Shown in pieces: positions 42,295 to 51,436 of a stretch of DNA of 61,743 nt. The translations under genes were made by a program, and so were the position numbers. Origin of the DNA: DAOMOD01 sp964526035 (GTDB taxonomy: Bacteria; Pseudomonadota; Gammaproteobacteria; Xanthomonadales; BPKI01); NCBI GenBank assembly GCA_964526035.1, contig CAZGKE010000001.1:1-61743 (forward strand). The letters are read 5' to 3'. Below the pieces are notes generated by a model. That model searched no databases and was not told the DNA's origin. It worked only from the letters and a program-made list of their open reading frames with translations. Each line of letters begins with the position of its first letter. Within the stretch, counting starts at the first letter, position 1.

Positions 42295-44532
42295 TCAACC
42301 CCGCAGATCGTGCGTCGCCGCGCTCCGCGTCGACGCCGATCCAAAGCCTCGACCGATCTCTTCGCACCATCCTGCGAGGTTTTCCAGGGCCGCCGGCCTG
42401 CCGATTCCATAGCCCTGTACGCAATCCACACCGACGTCTCGAAGCACCAGTCGCAGCACATCGGTCTCCACGCATTCGGCGATGGTGATCTTGCCCATGG
42501 CGTGACCCAGCCGATTGATCTCGCGGACCATGCGCAGCGCCTCCGGGTCGCGATCGATGTCTCGTACGAAGCTGCCGTCGATCTTCAGGTAGGTCACCGG
42601 AAGTTTCCTGAGGTAGGCCATCGACGACAGGCCCATGCCGAAATCATCAAGCGCGAAGCGGCAGCCGAGAACCATCAGTCGTTCCAGTACTTCTCGGGCG
42701 CTGTCCAGATTGGCGATCAGGGCAGTTTCGGTGATCTCGAAGCACAGCTTGTTGGCGAGTTCGCCGGATTCCTTGAGGCGACGCTCAAGAAAATCCATGA
42801 AGCGACGATCGCCGAGGCTGCGCCCGCTAAGATTGATGTTGCAGCGGCCAAGTGCGGCCAGCGCATCCGGAGAGCGTTGCATCCAGGCCAGCACGTGGTC
42901 GACCATCCATGTATCGATCTGGCTCGCCAGGAAGTAGCGCTCGGCGGCCGGCATGAATTCGGCAGCGGCCACTACACGGCCATCGGGGCTGTGCATGCGG
43001 ACCAGGAACTCGCACGCGTATGGGCCGTCTGCCACGGGATCGGCCGGTACGATCGGCTGCCACCAGGCGGNNNNNNNNNNNNNNNNNNNNNNNNNNNNNN
43101 NNNNNNNNNNNNNNNNNNNNNNNNNNNNNNNNNNNNNNNNNNNNNNNNNNNNNNNNNNNNNNNNNNNNNNGCGGTCACCGCCGCCCTCCTTGGCCGCCAC
43201 CAGGGCGCTGTCCGCGCGTCGCAGCAGTCGCGCAAGGCCTATGTCAGTGTCGTCGCCGAAACCGACGATACCGATGCTGGCCTTCAGGGCCAACGGCTTC
43301 CCCTGCGTCCCGAAGTCCACGGCATGGATGGCATCGAGCAGCCTGTGCGCGAGCGTCTCGGCGTCTGACAGGCCAGTATCCGGACACAGCAGCGCGAACT
43401 CGTCGTTGCCGAGCCGCGCGGCCAGATCGCCGTTGCGAAGGTGCCGACCGATGATTCGTGCCAACTCGCGAAGCACCTGGTCTCCCCAGCCGTGTCCGAG
43501 GTTCTCGTTGACCACTCGGAAACGATCCAGGTCGAGGCTCAACAGAGCTTGGGTGGGATGCGGCGCGCTGCCTTGGTTCAGAAGGCTTCCAAGTTCCTGC
43601 TCGAAGGCATGACGATTGAGAAGGCCGGTCAGGGGGTCGTGGCGCCGCAGGAATTCCAGCTGGCCGAGTGCGCCACGATTCTCGGCGAGCGCCCGCCGCA
43701 GCGCCATGATGCGCAGTGCGGCGCCTGTGCCGAGAAGCGCGAGCAGTATCAGGAGGATGGTTGTCCAGCGACTTGGGGAAGGCGGTTCGGCATCGGTGTA
43801 GGGCTGCAGCCAGCGTCCATAGATACGGTCGAACTCGCCGCTTGCGCGGATCCGGTCGAGTCCCTCGTTGATCTGCGCCAACAACGCGTCGTTGCCCGGG
43901 CTCACCGCCAGGGCATATTCGACCGGCAGAACGGGCGGACCGGAAATGGTCAGGGAATCGATACCGCGCTGACTCAGCACCAGGCGGCTGCGATGCTCGG
44001 TAAGCAACGCGGCATCGTGCTGACCAGAGGCCAGCAGCAGCAGGCCTTCGGCATCGGTGTCCACCAGCACCAGTTCGATCGGCAGCCCGCTTTCGACAAG
44101 GAACTCGTGGCTGTAGGCATCCCGCTGCACGATCAACGTCTGCCCGGCGAGCGCTTCCAGGCTTTCTACAGTGGGACGCCCTGGCGGCAGAAAGATGCGG
44201 TGGTAGACGATGATGTGGGGTCGGGCAAACTGCACCTGCCGAGCGCGCTCGGCAGAATGGAACATGCCAAGCACATCGATGTCGCCACTCTCTATTGCGC
44301 GTCTTCGCGGTCCCCAGGGGCCGATGTCGAAACGCACCGCGAAGCCCATCTCCGCTCCGATGGCGCGCAGCAGATCGACGTTGAATCCTTCAGGCTCGCC
44401 GCTCGGTCCCAAGGTTTCAAAGGGCTCGTAGCCGTCCTCTCCACCAGCCACGATGGTTCTTTCGACCGCGGCGTCAGCGCCAGCAGCCAAGATCCATCCT
44501 GCAACCATGAATGCAACCGACTTGAGCACCAC
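42295..44532 (-). CDS. Membrane cyclic-di-GMP protein: periplasmic binding domain, GGDEF, EAL (interrupted by assembly gap)
   Basis: Reads about 745 codons, of which about 33 are N. After a signal peptide comes a SBP_bac_3-type periplasmic solute-binding domain (about 25-250: IVAGGEDGYEPFE, PEGFNVDLLRAIGAEMGF), then one membrane helix (WTTILLILLALLGTGAALRI). A GGDEF domain follows with RHDPLTGLLNR and the active loop RLGNDEFALL: GNDEF, not GGDEF, so cyclase activity is doubtful. The EAL domain, after the gap, has EFLVR for EAL-LR, NINLS, ITET, DDFGMG, LKIDGSFV and QGYGIGRP, so phosphodiesterase residues look mostly intact. The gap falls in the GGDEF-EAL linker; true length unknown. Confidence 0.88.
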   Translation of the reverse strand: MVLKSVAFMVAGWILAAGADAAVERTIVAGGEDGYEPFETLGPSGEPEGFNVDLLRAIGAEMGFAVRFDIGPWGPRRRAIESGDIDVLGMFHSAERARQVQFARPHIIVYHRIFLPPGRPTVESLEALAGQTLIVQRDAYSHEFLVESGLPIELVLVDTDAEGLLLLASGQHDAALLTEHRSRLVLSQRGIDSLTISGPPVLPVEYALAVSPGNDALLAQINEGLDRIRASGEFDRIYGRWLQPYTDAEPPSPSRWTTILLILLALLGTGAALRIMALRRALAENRGALGQLEFLRRHDPLTGLLNRHAFEQELGSLLNQGSAPHPTQALLSLDLDRFRVVNENLGHGWGDQVLRELARIIGRHLRNGDLAARLGNDEFALLCPDTGLSDAETLAHRLLDAIHAVDFGTQGKPLALKASIGIVGFGDDTDIGLARLLRRADSALVAAKEGGGDRXXXXXXXXXXXXXXXXXXXXXXXXXXXXXXXXXXAWWQPIVPADPVADGPYACEFLVRMHSPDGRVVAAAEFMPAAERYFLASQIDTWMVDHVLAWMQRSPDALAALGRCNINLSGRSLGDRRFMDFLERRLKESGELANKLCFEITETALIANLDSAREVLERLMVLGCRFALDDFGMGLSSMAYLRKLPVTYLKIDGSFVRDIDRDPEALRMVREINRLGHAMGKITIAECVETDVLRLVLRDVGVDCVQGYGIGRPAALENLAGWCEEIGRGFGSASTRSAATHDLRG
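43071..43170. other. Assembly gap of 100 N inside the GGDEF-EAL gene
   Basis: Exactly 100 N. Both flanks belong to one gene, and the frame happens to continue with 100 bases inserted. The linker between these domains is normally a few dozen residues, so the missing piece is probably close to this size. Confidence 0.99.
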
Positions 44533-44610
44533 GCCTCTCCTGGCTTGTCGCGCCCAGCGTAGCGCAGTCGTGCGCCGCGCGTCAGCACCGCCGGGCCCGC
44601 AACCGGGACG

Positions 44611-46380
44611 TCAGGCCGCGAACTGCAGTCGCGCCAACTCGGCATAGAGCCCGCCACGTGCGACCAGCTCCGCGTGGCTGCCCTCGGCGACGATCCGCCC
44701 GGCATCCATCACCACGATGCGGTCGGCGGCCAGGACCGTGGACAGGCGATGGGCGATGACCAGGGTGGTGCGGGTGCGCATGATGCGCTCCAGAGCCTGC
44801 TGTATGGCGCGTTCGCTCTGCGCGTCGAGTGCGCTGGTGGCTTCGTCCAGAAGCAGCACGGGAGCGTCCTTGAGCACTGCGCGGGCGATCGCCAGGCGCT
44901 GCTGCTGGCCACCCGACAGCCGCACGCCGCGCTCGCCGAGGAAGGTCGCGTAGCCCTCCGGGAGGGCGATCAGGAACTCGTGCGCCTCGGCAGCCTTCGC
45001 TGCTGCGATCACCTCTTCATCGCTGGCGTCGAGACGGCCGTAGCGGATGTTCTCCATGGCATCCGTGCCGAAGATCACCGGATCCTGCGGCACCAGCGCC
45101 ATGCCCGCGCGCAGCGCGCCGGGCTCGAGCGTGCGGATGTCGACGCCGTCATAGCGGATCGCACCGAGCTGCGGATCGTAAAAGCGCAGCAGCAGCTGGA
45201 ACACCGTGCTTTTACCGGCGCCCGAGGGTCCGACCAGCGCCACCGTTTCACCCGGGCGGATCTCCAGGCTGAACGCGTCCAGCGCAGCCGTTTGCGGACG
45301 GGCAGGGTAGTGCAGGGTCACCGCTTCGAACAGCAGGTGCCCGCGCCCCGGCCGCGGCAATGCCTGCGGATGCTCGGGCGCCGCCACACGCGGCACGGTA
45401 TCCAGCAGTTCGCGGATGCGCTCCATTCCACCGGATGCGCGCTGCACCTCGCTCCAGACTTCGGTGAGTGCGCCCACGGAGCCGGCGGCGATCACCGCAT
45501 AGAGAACGAACTGGCCCAAGGCCCCGGCACTCATGCCACCGGCGACCACGTCCTTGGCGCCAATCCACAGCACCAGAGTGATGGCGCCGAAAACCAGCAG
45601 GATTACCGCGGCGGTCAGGCTTGCCTGGGCACGCACCCGGCGTGCTGCGCTGTGCAGGGCACGGCCGACGGCAGTCCCGAAGCGCTCGCTCTCCAGGCCC
45701 TCGCGGGCATAGCTTTGCACCGTGTGCATCGCGTTGAGGGTTTCCCCGGCCCTGGCGTTGGCATCGGCGATGCGGTCCTGGCTTTCGCGCGACAGGCCAC
45801 GAACCCGGCGTCCGAAAAGCACGATGGGCAGAATGACGAAGGGAATGCCGATGGCCGCAAAGCCGGCCAGCCTTGGACTGGTGAGCACCAGCGCCAGCCC
45901 TGCGCCGAGCACGATGACGATGCTTCGCACGGCGACCGAGGCGCTCGACGCCACCACGGTACGCAGCAGTTCGGTATCCGCCGACAGCCGCGAAATCAGC
46001 TCCCCGGTGCGGGTTACCTCGTAGAAGGCCTGGTCAAGCGTGAGCAGGTGATCGTAGATGCGCCTGCGGATGTCGGCGACCACCTTTTCGCCCAGCAGGG
46101 TCACGAAGTAGAAGCGCGCTGCGGTGGCCAGCGCCAACACCACCGCCACTGCGAACAGGGCGATGAAATAGCGGTCGATCGTGGCCGCGTCCTCGCTGCC
46201 GAAGCCCTGGTCGATCATGAAGCGCACCGCTACCGGCAGCGCCAGCGTGGCGGCAGAGGACAACGCCAGGAACCCCAGCCATGCCAATGCCAGAGCGCGG
46301 TACGGTCGCACGAAGGGCAGCATGGCGCGCAGCGGCGCCATGCCGCTGGTCGCGGCGGGCTGCGCTTCGGTTTCGCTCAC
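44611..46380 (-). CDS. ABC exporter, fused membrane and ATPase domains
   Basis: 589 residues: six-helix exporter domain (about 15-310) and nucleotide-binding domain (about 340-589). Walker A is GPSGAGKST, the signature LSGGQQQRLAIARA, Walker B VLLLDEATSALD, and the H-loop IAHRLST. It is a half-transporter of the MsbA/ABCB class that works as a dimer; lipid or drug export are both possible. The start is GTG at 46378-46380, overlapping the stop of the small membrane gene (GTGA); the longer frame upstream is a shadow of other genes. Confidence 0.92.
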   Translation of the reverse strand: MSETEAQPAATSGMAPLRAMLPFVRPYRALALAWLGFLALSSAATLALPVAVRFMIDQGFGSEDAATIDRYFIALFAVAVVLALATAARFYFVTLLGEKVVADIRRRIYDHLLTLDQAFYEVTRTGELISRLSADTELLRTVVASSASVAVRSIVIVLGAGLALVLTSPRLAGFAAIGIPFVILPIVLFGRRVRGLSRESQDRIADANARAGETLNAMHTVQSYAREGLESERFGTAVGRALHSAARRVRAQASLTAAVILLVFGAITLVLWIGAKDVVAGGMSAGALGQFVLYAVIAAGSVGALTEVWSEVQRASGGMERIRELLDTVPRVAAPEHPQALPRPGRGHLLFEAVTLHYPARPQTAALDAFSLEIRPGETVALVGPSGAGKSTVFQLLLRFYDPQLGAIRYDGVDIRTLEPGALRAGMALVPQDPVIFGTDAMENIRYGRLDASDEEVIAAAKAAEAHEFLIALPEGYATFLGERGVRLSGGQQQRLAIARAVLKDAPVLLLDEATSALDAQSERAIQQALERIMRTRTTLVIAHRLSTVLAADRIVVMDAGRIVAEGSHAELVARGGLYAELARLQFAA

Positions 46381-46580
46381 GGCCGGTCGCGTTCGCGGGC
46401 AAGCACGTTGGCCATCCACAGCAGGCCGACCGGGAACACGATGCCGACTCCCACCAGTTCCCAGTGCACCAGTCCGGTGTTGGCATAGAACATGGCCGCC
46501 GCGAACAGAAACAGCAGCCCGGCGAGAATGCCGGTGATGCGGGTCATCACGATCGAGGCACGGCGGAGATCGATCTTCAT
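46377..46580 (-). CDS. Small two-helix membrane protein coupled to the ABC exporter
   Basis: 67 residues from the ATG at 46578-46580 (MKIDLRRASIVMTRI). Two hydrophobic segments: about 16-34 (LAGLLFLFAAAMFYAN) and 37-58 (WELVGVGIVFPVGLLW), then ARERDRP. Not recognised. The 4-base overlap with the exporter start suggests it is made with it and may be an accessory subunit. Confidence 0.55.
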   Translation of the reverse strand: MKIDLRRASIVMTRITGILAGLLFLFAAAMFYANTGLVHWELVGVGIVFPVGLLWMANVLARERDRP

Positions 46581-46618
46581 CGGCGGCTGCGGCGCAGGGG
46601 GCGGCAAAGGATAGCCGA

Positions 46619-47293
46619 TCAGGTGTCGTCGCCCGGCGAGCCGAGCTGCGCCTGGCCGCGGGTGGCGTCGCGCAGTGCGTGTTCCAGGGCACGCAGCCGT
46701 TCCCTGGGCAGTGTGACCTCGATATGCAGTCCTTCAGCGTGATAACGCTGGTCGAGTGCGCTGGCGCCGAACTGCCCGAGCAGGGCGTGGATCGCGCCGG
46801 CATGCGAGAAATCACACGAAATCAATACCGTAACCATATGTACAATCTCTATTTTATCTGCGCGACGCAGGCATTCGGCGGCGCTGCCTCCGTAGGCACG
46901 TACCAGCCCTCCGATGCCCAGTTTGATCCCGCCGAACCAACGTGTCACCACCACCACGACCCGATCCAGGCCTTGGCCGTCGATGGCCGCCAGAATGGGG
47001 CGGCCTGCCGATCCCGACGGCTCGTTGGCGTCGTGAGAGCGATAGTCGTGTCCAACTCTATAGGCCCAGCAGTTGTGTCGGGCATCTTCCAGCGAAGCCG
47101 TCGTCACGAAACGTATGGCCTCCTCCACGGAGGCCACGGGAGATGCCTGCGCCAGAAAGCGGCTTCTGCGGATGTCCTGCTCGAATGTGGCGGGGCGGGC
47201 GAGCGTAAGCAGCACGGTGACCTGAGGTGGACGAGCGGCAGCGGATGCTACGCCCGCCGGCCTGAGGACGCGAGCGTTGGCCCGTCTCGGCAT
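46619..47293 (-). CDS. yigZ: YigZ/IMPACT family protein
   Basis: 224 residues as read from the ATG at 47291-47293; a GTG at 47219-47221 would give 200 residues, nearer the 204 of E. coli YigZ, and would leave more room for the Pho box at 47300-47317. Conserved: DIRRSRFLAQ, DARHNCWAYRVG, DANEPSGSAGRPIL and RWFGGIKLGIGGLVRAYGG. The E. coli protein and eukaryotic IMPACT are linked to translation and ribosome control, but the bacterial role is not settled. Confidence 0.85.
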   Translation of the reverse strand: MPRRANARVLRPAGVASAAARPPQVTVLLTLARPATFEQDIRRSRFLAQASPVASVEEAIRFVTTASLEDARHNCWAYRVGHDYRSHDANEPSGSAGRPILAAIDGQGLDRVVVVVTRWFGGIKLGIGGLVRAYGGSAAECLRRADKIEIVHMVTVLISCDFSHAGAIHALLGQFGASALDQRYHAEGLHIEVTLPRERLRALEHALRDATRGQAQLGSPGDDT

Positions 47294-47299
47294 CGGCGA

Positions 47300-47317
47300 C
47301 GGTCAAAAAACTGTCAT
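47300..47317 (+). promoter_or_regulatory. Candidate PhoB box upstream of DUF47-pit
   Basis: CGGTCAA (47300-47306), AAAA, CTGTCAT (47311-47317): two direct 7-mers separated by an A-run of four, the architecture of the PhoB site (consensus CTGTCAT repeats). The second half is a perfect match and the first matches five of seven. It precedes phosphate-uptake genes by about 70 bases. Confidence 0.55.
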
Positions 47318-47388
47318 GTTTCGGGCCGACACTGCCTGTTCGCAACAGGGCGCATTCAGCGCACCCGAATTTCAGGAGGGCATCGAAG

Positions 47389-48138
47389 GTGACAATGTCG
47401 GATAATGACGACGACAAGGCCGCGGACCGACGCGCGGCTTCCAAGACCAGGGATTCCTCCATGCCCGGAAGTTACATCGCGAACATCTTCGGCCGATCGC
47501 CGGTCCGTCCGCTGCAGGAACACATCGGCAAGGCTGCAGCCTGCGCGCGCGAACTGATCACGCTGGCCGAGGCGGCGCAGTCCGCGGACTGGTCGGCAGC
47601 CGATGCCGTGCGCGAGCGGATACTGCGTCTCGAAGACGAAGCCGACGTCATCAAGAAGGATCTGCGGCTGAACATGCCAAGCTCGCTCCTGATGCCGGTG
47701 GCGCGGACCGATCTGCTGGATCTGCTGATGATCCAGGACAAGATCGCCAACAGCGCCAAGGATGCCTCCGGGCTGATCATTGGTCGCCGCATGCGCTTTC
47801 CCGAATCCATATCGGCCGACTTCATCGCGTTCGTGCGTCGCTGCATCGACGCGGTGAATCAGGCGGAAAAGAGCGTCAACGAGCTCGACGAGCTCTACGA
47901 AACCGGATTCCGCGGTGCCGAAGCCAGGATCGTCGAATCGATGATCAGCCATCTGGACGCCATCGAGAACGATACCGATCGCATGCAGGTCGAGGTTCGC
48001 GCGCAGCTGTTCGCCATGGAGCGCGAACTGCCGCCGGTCGACGTCGTGTTCATGTACAAGGCCATCGAGTGGGTGGGTGAGGTCGGCGATTACGCGCAGC
48101 GCGTGGGCAGCCGTCTGCTGCGACTGCTGGCGCGCTGA
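47389..48138 (+). CDS. DUF47/PhoU-like phosphate transport regulator
   Basis: An all-helical protein of the family that pairs with Pit phosphate carriers. AGGAGG (47374-47379) lies nine bases before GTG 47389, supporting a start here (249 residues). However, conserved family sequence (MPGSYIANIFGRSPVRPLQEH) begins at ATG 47461, giving 225 residues, so the first 24 residues (acidic MTMSDNDDDKAADRR) may be an extension or untranslated. The body has the repeated acidic PhoU-like segments (ILRLEDEADVIKKDLR, HLDAIENDTDRMQVEVR) that bind metal clusters. pit follows after 24 bases. Confidence 0.88.
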   Translation: MTMSDNDDDKAADRRAASKTRDSSMPGSYIANIFGRSPVRPLQEHIGKAAACARELITLAEAAQSADWSAADAVRERILRLEDEADVIKKDLRLNMPSSLLMPVARTDLLDLLMIQDKIANSAKDASGLIIGRRMRFPESISADFIAFVRRCIDAVNQAEKSVNELDELYETGFRGAEARIVESMISHLDAIENDTDRMQVEVRAQLFAMERELPPVDVVFMYKAIEWVGEVGDYAQRVGSRLLRLLAR

Positions 48139-48162
48139 CAACTAGATCAGGGGGCTTCTCAG

Positions 48163-49410
48163 ATGGATCAGATGACGATCTATATCGTCCTCGCGGCCGT
48201 GTTCGGCCTGTACATGGCCTGGGGCATCGGCGCCAATGATGTCGCCAATGCCATGGCGACTTCGACCGGCGCCAAGGCCATCACCTTCAAGCAGGCGATC
48301 ATCATCGCCGCGCTGTTCGAGTTTGCCGGCGCGGTGCTGGCGGGCGGTGCAGTGACCTCTACCATCCGCAGCGGCATGGTCGACGTCGAGGTGTTCGGCG
48401 ACCAGCCGGAGCTTCTCATCTACGGGATGCTCGCGGCGCTGCTGGCCGCAGGCGTCTGGCTGAACATCGCCTCGCGCTTCGGCTGGCCGGTATCGACCAC
48501 GCACTCGATCGTCGGCGCGATCGTCGGCTTTGCTGCCGTCGGCATCGGTATGGATGCGGTGCACTGGAGCAAGGTCGGCACCATCGTGATGAGCTGGGTG
48601 GTATCGCCGCTGATCGCCGGCACGGTAGCCTTCCTGATATTTCGAAGCGTGCAGTTCCTGATTCTTGACCGACCCGATCCGCTGCGCAGCGCCAAGCGGT
48701 GGGTGCCGGTATACATGTTCCTGACCGCGTTCAACATCACCTTGATCACGTTGTTCAAGGGTCTGACCCACATCGGTCTGGAGCTGAGCACTACGCAGAG
48801 CTACGTCATCGCCGTCGGCCTGGGCCTGGCGGTGGCGATCGCCGGCAAGCTTTACATCAATCGTATCCAGCCTGAGCCGGGCGCCGATCAGCAGTTTCAT
48901 TACGCAACGGTCGAGCGGGTGTTCGGTGTGCTGATGATCATCACCGCATGCTCGATGGCCTTTGCCCATGGCTCCAATGACGTTGCCAACGCGGTTGGAC
49001 CCGCCGCGGCGGTGATCTCCACGGCTACCACCGGCGTGGTGGAGCAGCGTTCCGGGGTGTCGCCGTGGATACTGCTGCTGGGCGGCGCCGGCATCGTGCT
49101 TGGCCTGGCCACCTATGGCCGCGCCGTGATGCGCACGGTGGGCGAGAAGATTACCCAGCTCACGCCCAGCCGGGGCTTTGCCGCCGAGCTGTCGGCCGCA
49201 ACTACCATCGTGGTTGCCTCGGGTACCGGGCTGCCGATATCCACCACGCACACCCTGGTCGGCGCGGTCCTCGGTGTCGGGCTGGCGCGCGGCATTGCGG
49301 CGCTCAACCTGCGCGTCATCCGCGACATTTTTCTGTCCTGGATCGTCACCGTGCCGGCTGGTGCCGCGTTGTCAATCGTGTTTTTCTTCATCCTGAAGGC
49401 CGTTCTGTAG
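48163..49410 (+). CDS. pit: Low-affinity inorganic phosphate transporter, PiT family
   Basis: Imports metal-phosphate with protons. 415 residues with 10-12 membrane helices. Both PiT signatures are present: WGIGANDVANAMATSTGAKA near the N-terminus and HGSNDVANAVGPAAAV in the second half, each on an internally repeated unit (also VSTTHSIVGAIVG and ISTTHTLVGAVLG). Coupled to the DUF47 gene upstream. A candidate PhoB box lies ahead of the pair. Confidence 0.95.
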   Translation: MDQMTIYIVLAAVFGLYMAWGIGANDVANAMATSTGAKAITFKQAIIIAALFEFAGAVLAGGAVTSTIRSGMVDVEVFGDQPELLIYGMLAALLAAGVWLNIASRFGWPVSTTHSIVGAIVGFAAVGIGMDAVHWSKVGTIVMSWVVSPLIAGTVAFLIFRSVQFLILDRPDPLRSAKRWVPVYMFLTAFNITLITLFKGLTHIGLELSTTQSYVIAVGLGLAVAIAGKLYINRIQPEPGADQQFHYATVERVFGVLMIITACSMAFAHGSNDVANAVGPAAAVISTATTGVVEQRSGVSPWILLLGGAGIVLGLATYGRAVMRTVGEKITQLTPSRGFAAELSAATTIVVASGTGLPISTTHTLVGAVLGVGLARGIAALNLRVIRDIFLSWIVTVPAGAALSIVFFFILKAVL

Positions 49411-49492
49411 GCGCGCTCCTGCACCGCCTGGGCGTGACTGTCGAAGTGCCGCCTATGGACGTGGCTGGCCACCTGCGGCAGGCTTGCGCTCC

Positions 49493-50257
49493 ATGTCCCG
49501 CCGCATCGCGTTCATAGCCAGCAGCATTCCCGAGGCCGAGCAGGCCCTCGTCTCGCTGCGCGAGCGTTATGGCGAGACCGAGCCGGAGGATGCCGATGTC
49601 ATCGTCTGCCTTGGTGGCGACGGCTTCATGCTGCGCGCGCTGCATCGCCACATGCGACTCGGCAAGCCAGTGTTCGGCATGAAACTCGGGACGGTAGGGT
49701 TCCTGATGAACGAGTTCCGCGAGAACGAACTGCAGGCGCGTCTTGACGCCGCCCAATCGCACACCCTGCGGCCGCTCGAGATGTCCATCATTGCCGAGTC
49801 GGGAAGCCCTGCCGATGCGCTTGCCATCAACGAGGTGTCGCTGCTCAGGGAGACCAAGCAGGCCGCCAAGATCCGGGTATTTCTCAACGGCCAGGTGCGT
49901 ATCGACGAACTGGTCTGCGACGGCATCCTGGTCGCCACGCCTGCCGGAAGCACCGCCTACAACCTGTCTGCGCACGGTCCGATCCTGCCGCTTGACAGCC
50001 GCGTGCTTGCTCTGACCCCGCTTGCCGCATTTCGGCCGAGACGCTGGCGGGGCGCCATCCTGCGCGCCGACACGGAGATCCGCTTCGAGGTACTGGAGCC
50101 CTACAAGCGCCCGGTAAGCGCCACCGCCGACGCCCATGAAGTGCGCGACGTACTCGAGGTGTCGGTGCGCGAATCGGAATCCCAGACCATCTGCCTGATG
50201 TTCGACCCGGAACACAACCTCGACGAACGGATATTGAGCGAGCAGTTCGCTTTCTAG
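49493..50257 (+). CDS. nadK: NAD kinase
   Basis: Phosphorylates NAD to NADP. 254 residues from the ATG at 49493. The GGDG motif is VCLGGDGFMLRAL, with the conserved NE (AINEVSLLRET) and GSTAYNLSAHGPIL following. Slightly shorter than E. coli NadK (292) because the N-terminus is compact. It lies 82 bases after pit and is followed by a repeat-containing gap. Confidence 0.94.
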   Translation: MSRRIAFIASSIPEAEQALVSLRERYGETEPEDADVIVCLGGDGFMLRALHRHMRLGKPVFGMKLGTVGFLMNEFRENELQARLDAAQSHTLRPLEMSIIAESGSPADALAINEVSLLRETKQAAKIRVFLNGQVRIDELVCDGILVATPAGSTAYNLSAHGPILPLDSRVLALTPLAAFRPRRWRGAILRADTEIRFEVLEPYKRPVSATADAHEVRDVLEVSVRESESQTICLMFDPEHNLDERILSEQFAF

Positions 50258-50293
50258 ACCACGAATCTTTCTTGCATCGGACGGGACCATCGT

Positions 50294-50354
50294 GGCGAAG
50301 CCTGTCCTGAGCCCCGTCGAAGGGCCGCTCCTGCAGGGCACGGCTTTGCAGGAG
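50294..50354. repeat. Intergenic palindromic repeat between nadK and the 5'-nucleotidase gene
   Basis: Bases 50294-50324 read, on the minus strand, as CCCTTCGACGGGGCTCAGGA followed by CAGGCTTCGCC, a pattern I recognise as a widespread proteobacterial intergenic repeat. Next to it CTCCTGCA (50328-50335) and TGCAGGAG (50347-50354) form a perfect 8-bp inverted repeat with an 11-base loop. Confidence 0.55.
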
Positions 50355-50448
50355 AGGCCTCAGCCCCGACATGCGCGCGGAATCGAAGCGGAGGGTGGAC
50401 GCGGAACGGAGTCTCTACAGTGTCCTTGCCCAATGCGATACTTGTGCA

Positions 50449-51387
50449 ATGACAGGACATGAGGTCCCATCCGGCCGTTCCGGGCAATCGGCGGCCGAGG
50501 CGCAGCGGCTGGTGGTCGGCATTTCCTCGCGCGCGCTGTTCGACCTGTCGGAGAGCCACCTGCTGTTCGAGCGCGAGGGCCTGGACGCCTACGCGCGCTA
50601 TCAGATTGCGCGCGAGGACCAGCTGCTCGCCCCCGGGATCGCATTCCCGCTGGTGCAGAAGCTGCTCAGGCTCAATCGCCATCTGCCGACGGATGGACCC
50701 AGCGTCGAGGTCATCCTGCTGAGCCGCAATTCCAGCGACACCGGACTGCGCATCTTCAACGCCATCGAACACTTCGGGCTGGACATCGTCCGCGCTGCGT
50801 TCACCGACGGTGCGCCGCCGTATCGGTACATTCAGCCTTTTGGCGCCGACCTGTTTCTGTCTGCTCATCCCGAGGACGTGCGCGCTGCGCTCAATGCCGG
50901 CGTGGCCGCGGCCACCATCCTGACCGCACCCGCGCGGGAAAGCGGCAGCGAGGAACTGCGCATCGCCTTCGATGGCGACGCCGTCGTGTTCGGCGACGAG
51001 TCCGAACGGCTCAATCAGGAACAAGGCCTGGAAGCGTTCAGCCGCAGCGAAAAGGAGAACGCGGGACAGCCGCTCTCGGGTGGGCCTTTCCGGGGCTTTC
51101 TGGAAGCCCTGCACCTGCTGCAGAAGGCCCTGCCGCGGGAACATCCGCCGATACGCACTGCGCTGGTGACAGCGCGCTCGGCGCCGGCCCACAAGCGCGT
51201 GATTCTCACTCTACGCAACTGGGGCGTGCGCATTGATGAAGCGCTGTTCCTGGGCGGGCGCGACAAGGGCCCGTTTCTGCAGGCGTTCGGCGCCGACATC
51301 TTCTTCGACGACCAGGCGATGAACGTGCAGGCCGCAGCCCGACACGTACCTTCAGGCCATGTCCCGCACGGCGTGAAGAACGGCTGA
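50449..51387 (+). CDS. 5'-nucleotidase, cytosolic type I family
   Basis: 312 residues from the ATG at 50449. Matches the cN-I-like family (PF06189): VVGISSRALFDLSESHLLFE at the start, VEVILLSRNSSDTGLRIFNA, and ADIFFDDQAMNVQAAARHVP at the end. The haloacid-dehalogenase-like acidic residues are in the first and last of these. It should dephosphorylate nucleoside monophosphates; the preferred base is unknown. Confidence 0.88.
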   Translation: MTGHEVPSGRSGQSAAEAQRLVVGISSRALFDLSESHLLFEREGLDAYARYQIAREDQLLAPGIAFPLVQKLLRLNRHLPTDGPSVEVILLSRNSSDTGLRIFNAIEHFGLDIVRAAFTDGAPPYRYIQPFGADLFLSAHPEDVRAALNAGVAAATILTAPARESGSEELRIAFDGDAVVFGDESERLNQEQGLEAFSRSEKENAGQPLSGGPFRGFLEALHLLQKALPREHPPIRTALVTARSAPAHKRVILTLRNWGVRIDEALFLGGRDKGPFLQAFGADIFFDDQAMNVQAAARHVPSGHVPHGVKNG

Positions 51388-51436
51388 CCGGGCGTTCCGA
51401 TCGCTGCATCGTGATGACGGCCTCACGACCTGTGCC

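Noticed and set aside
44674..46488. A 604-codon frame antisense to the ABC exporter
   Set aside because: His/Gln/Arg-rich low-complexity translation with no motif; shadow of the exporter.
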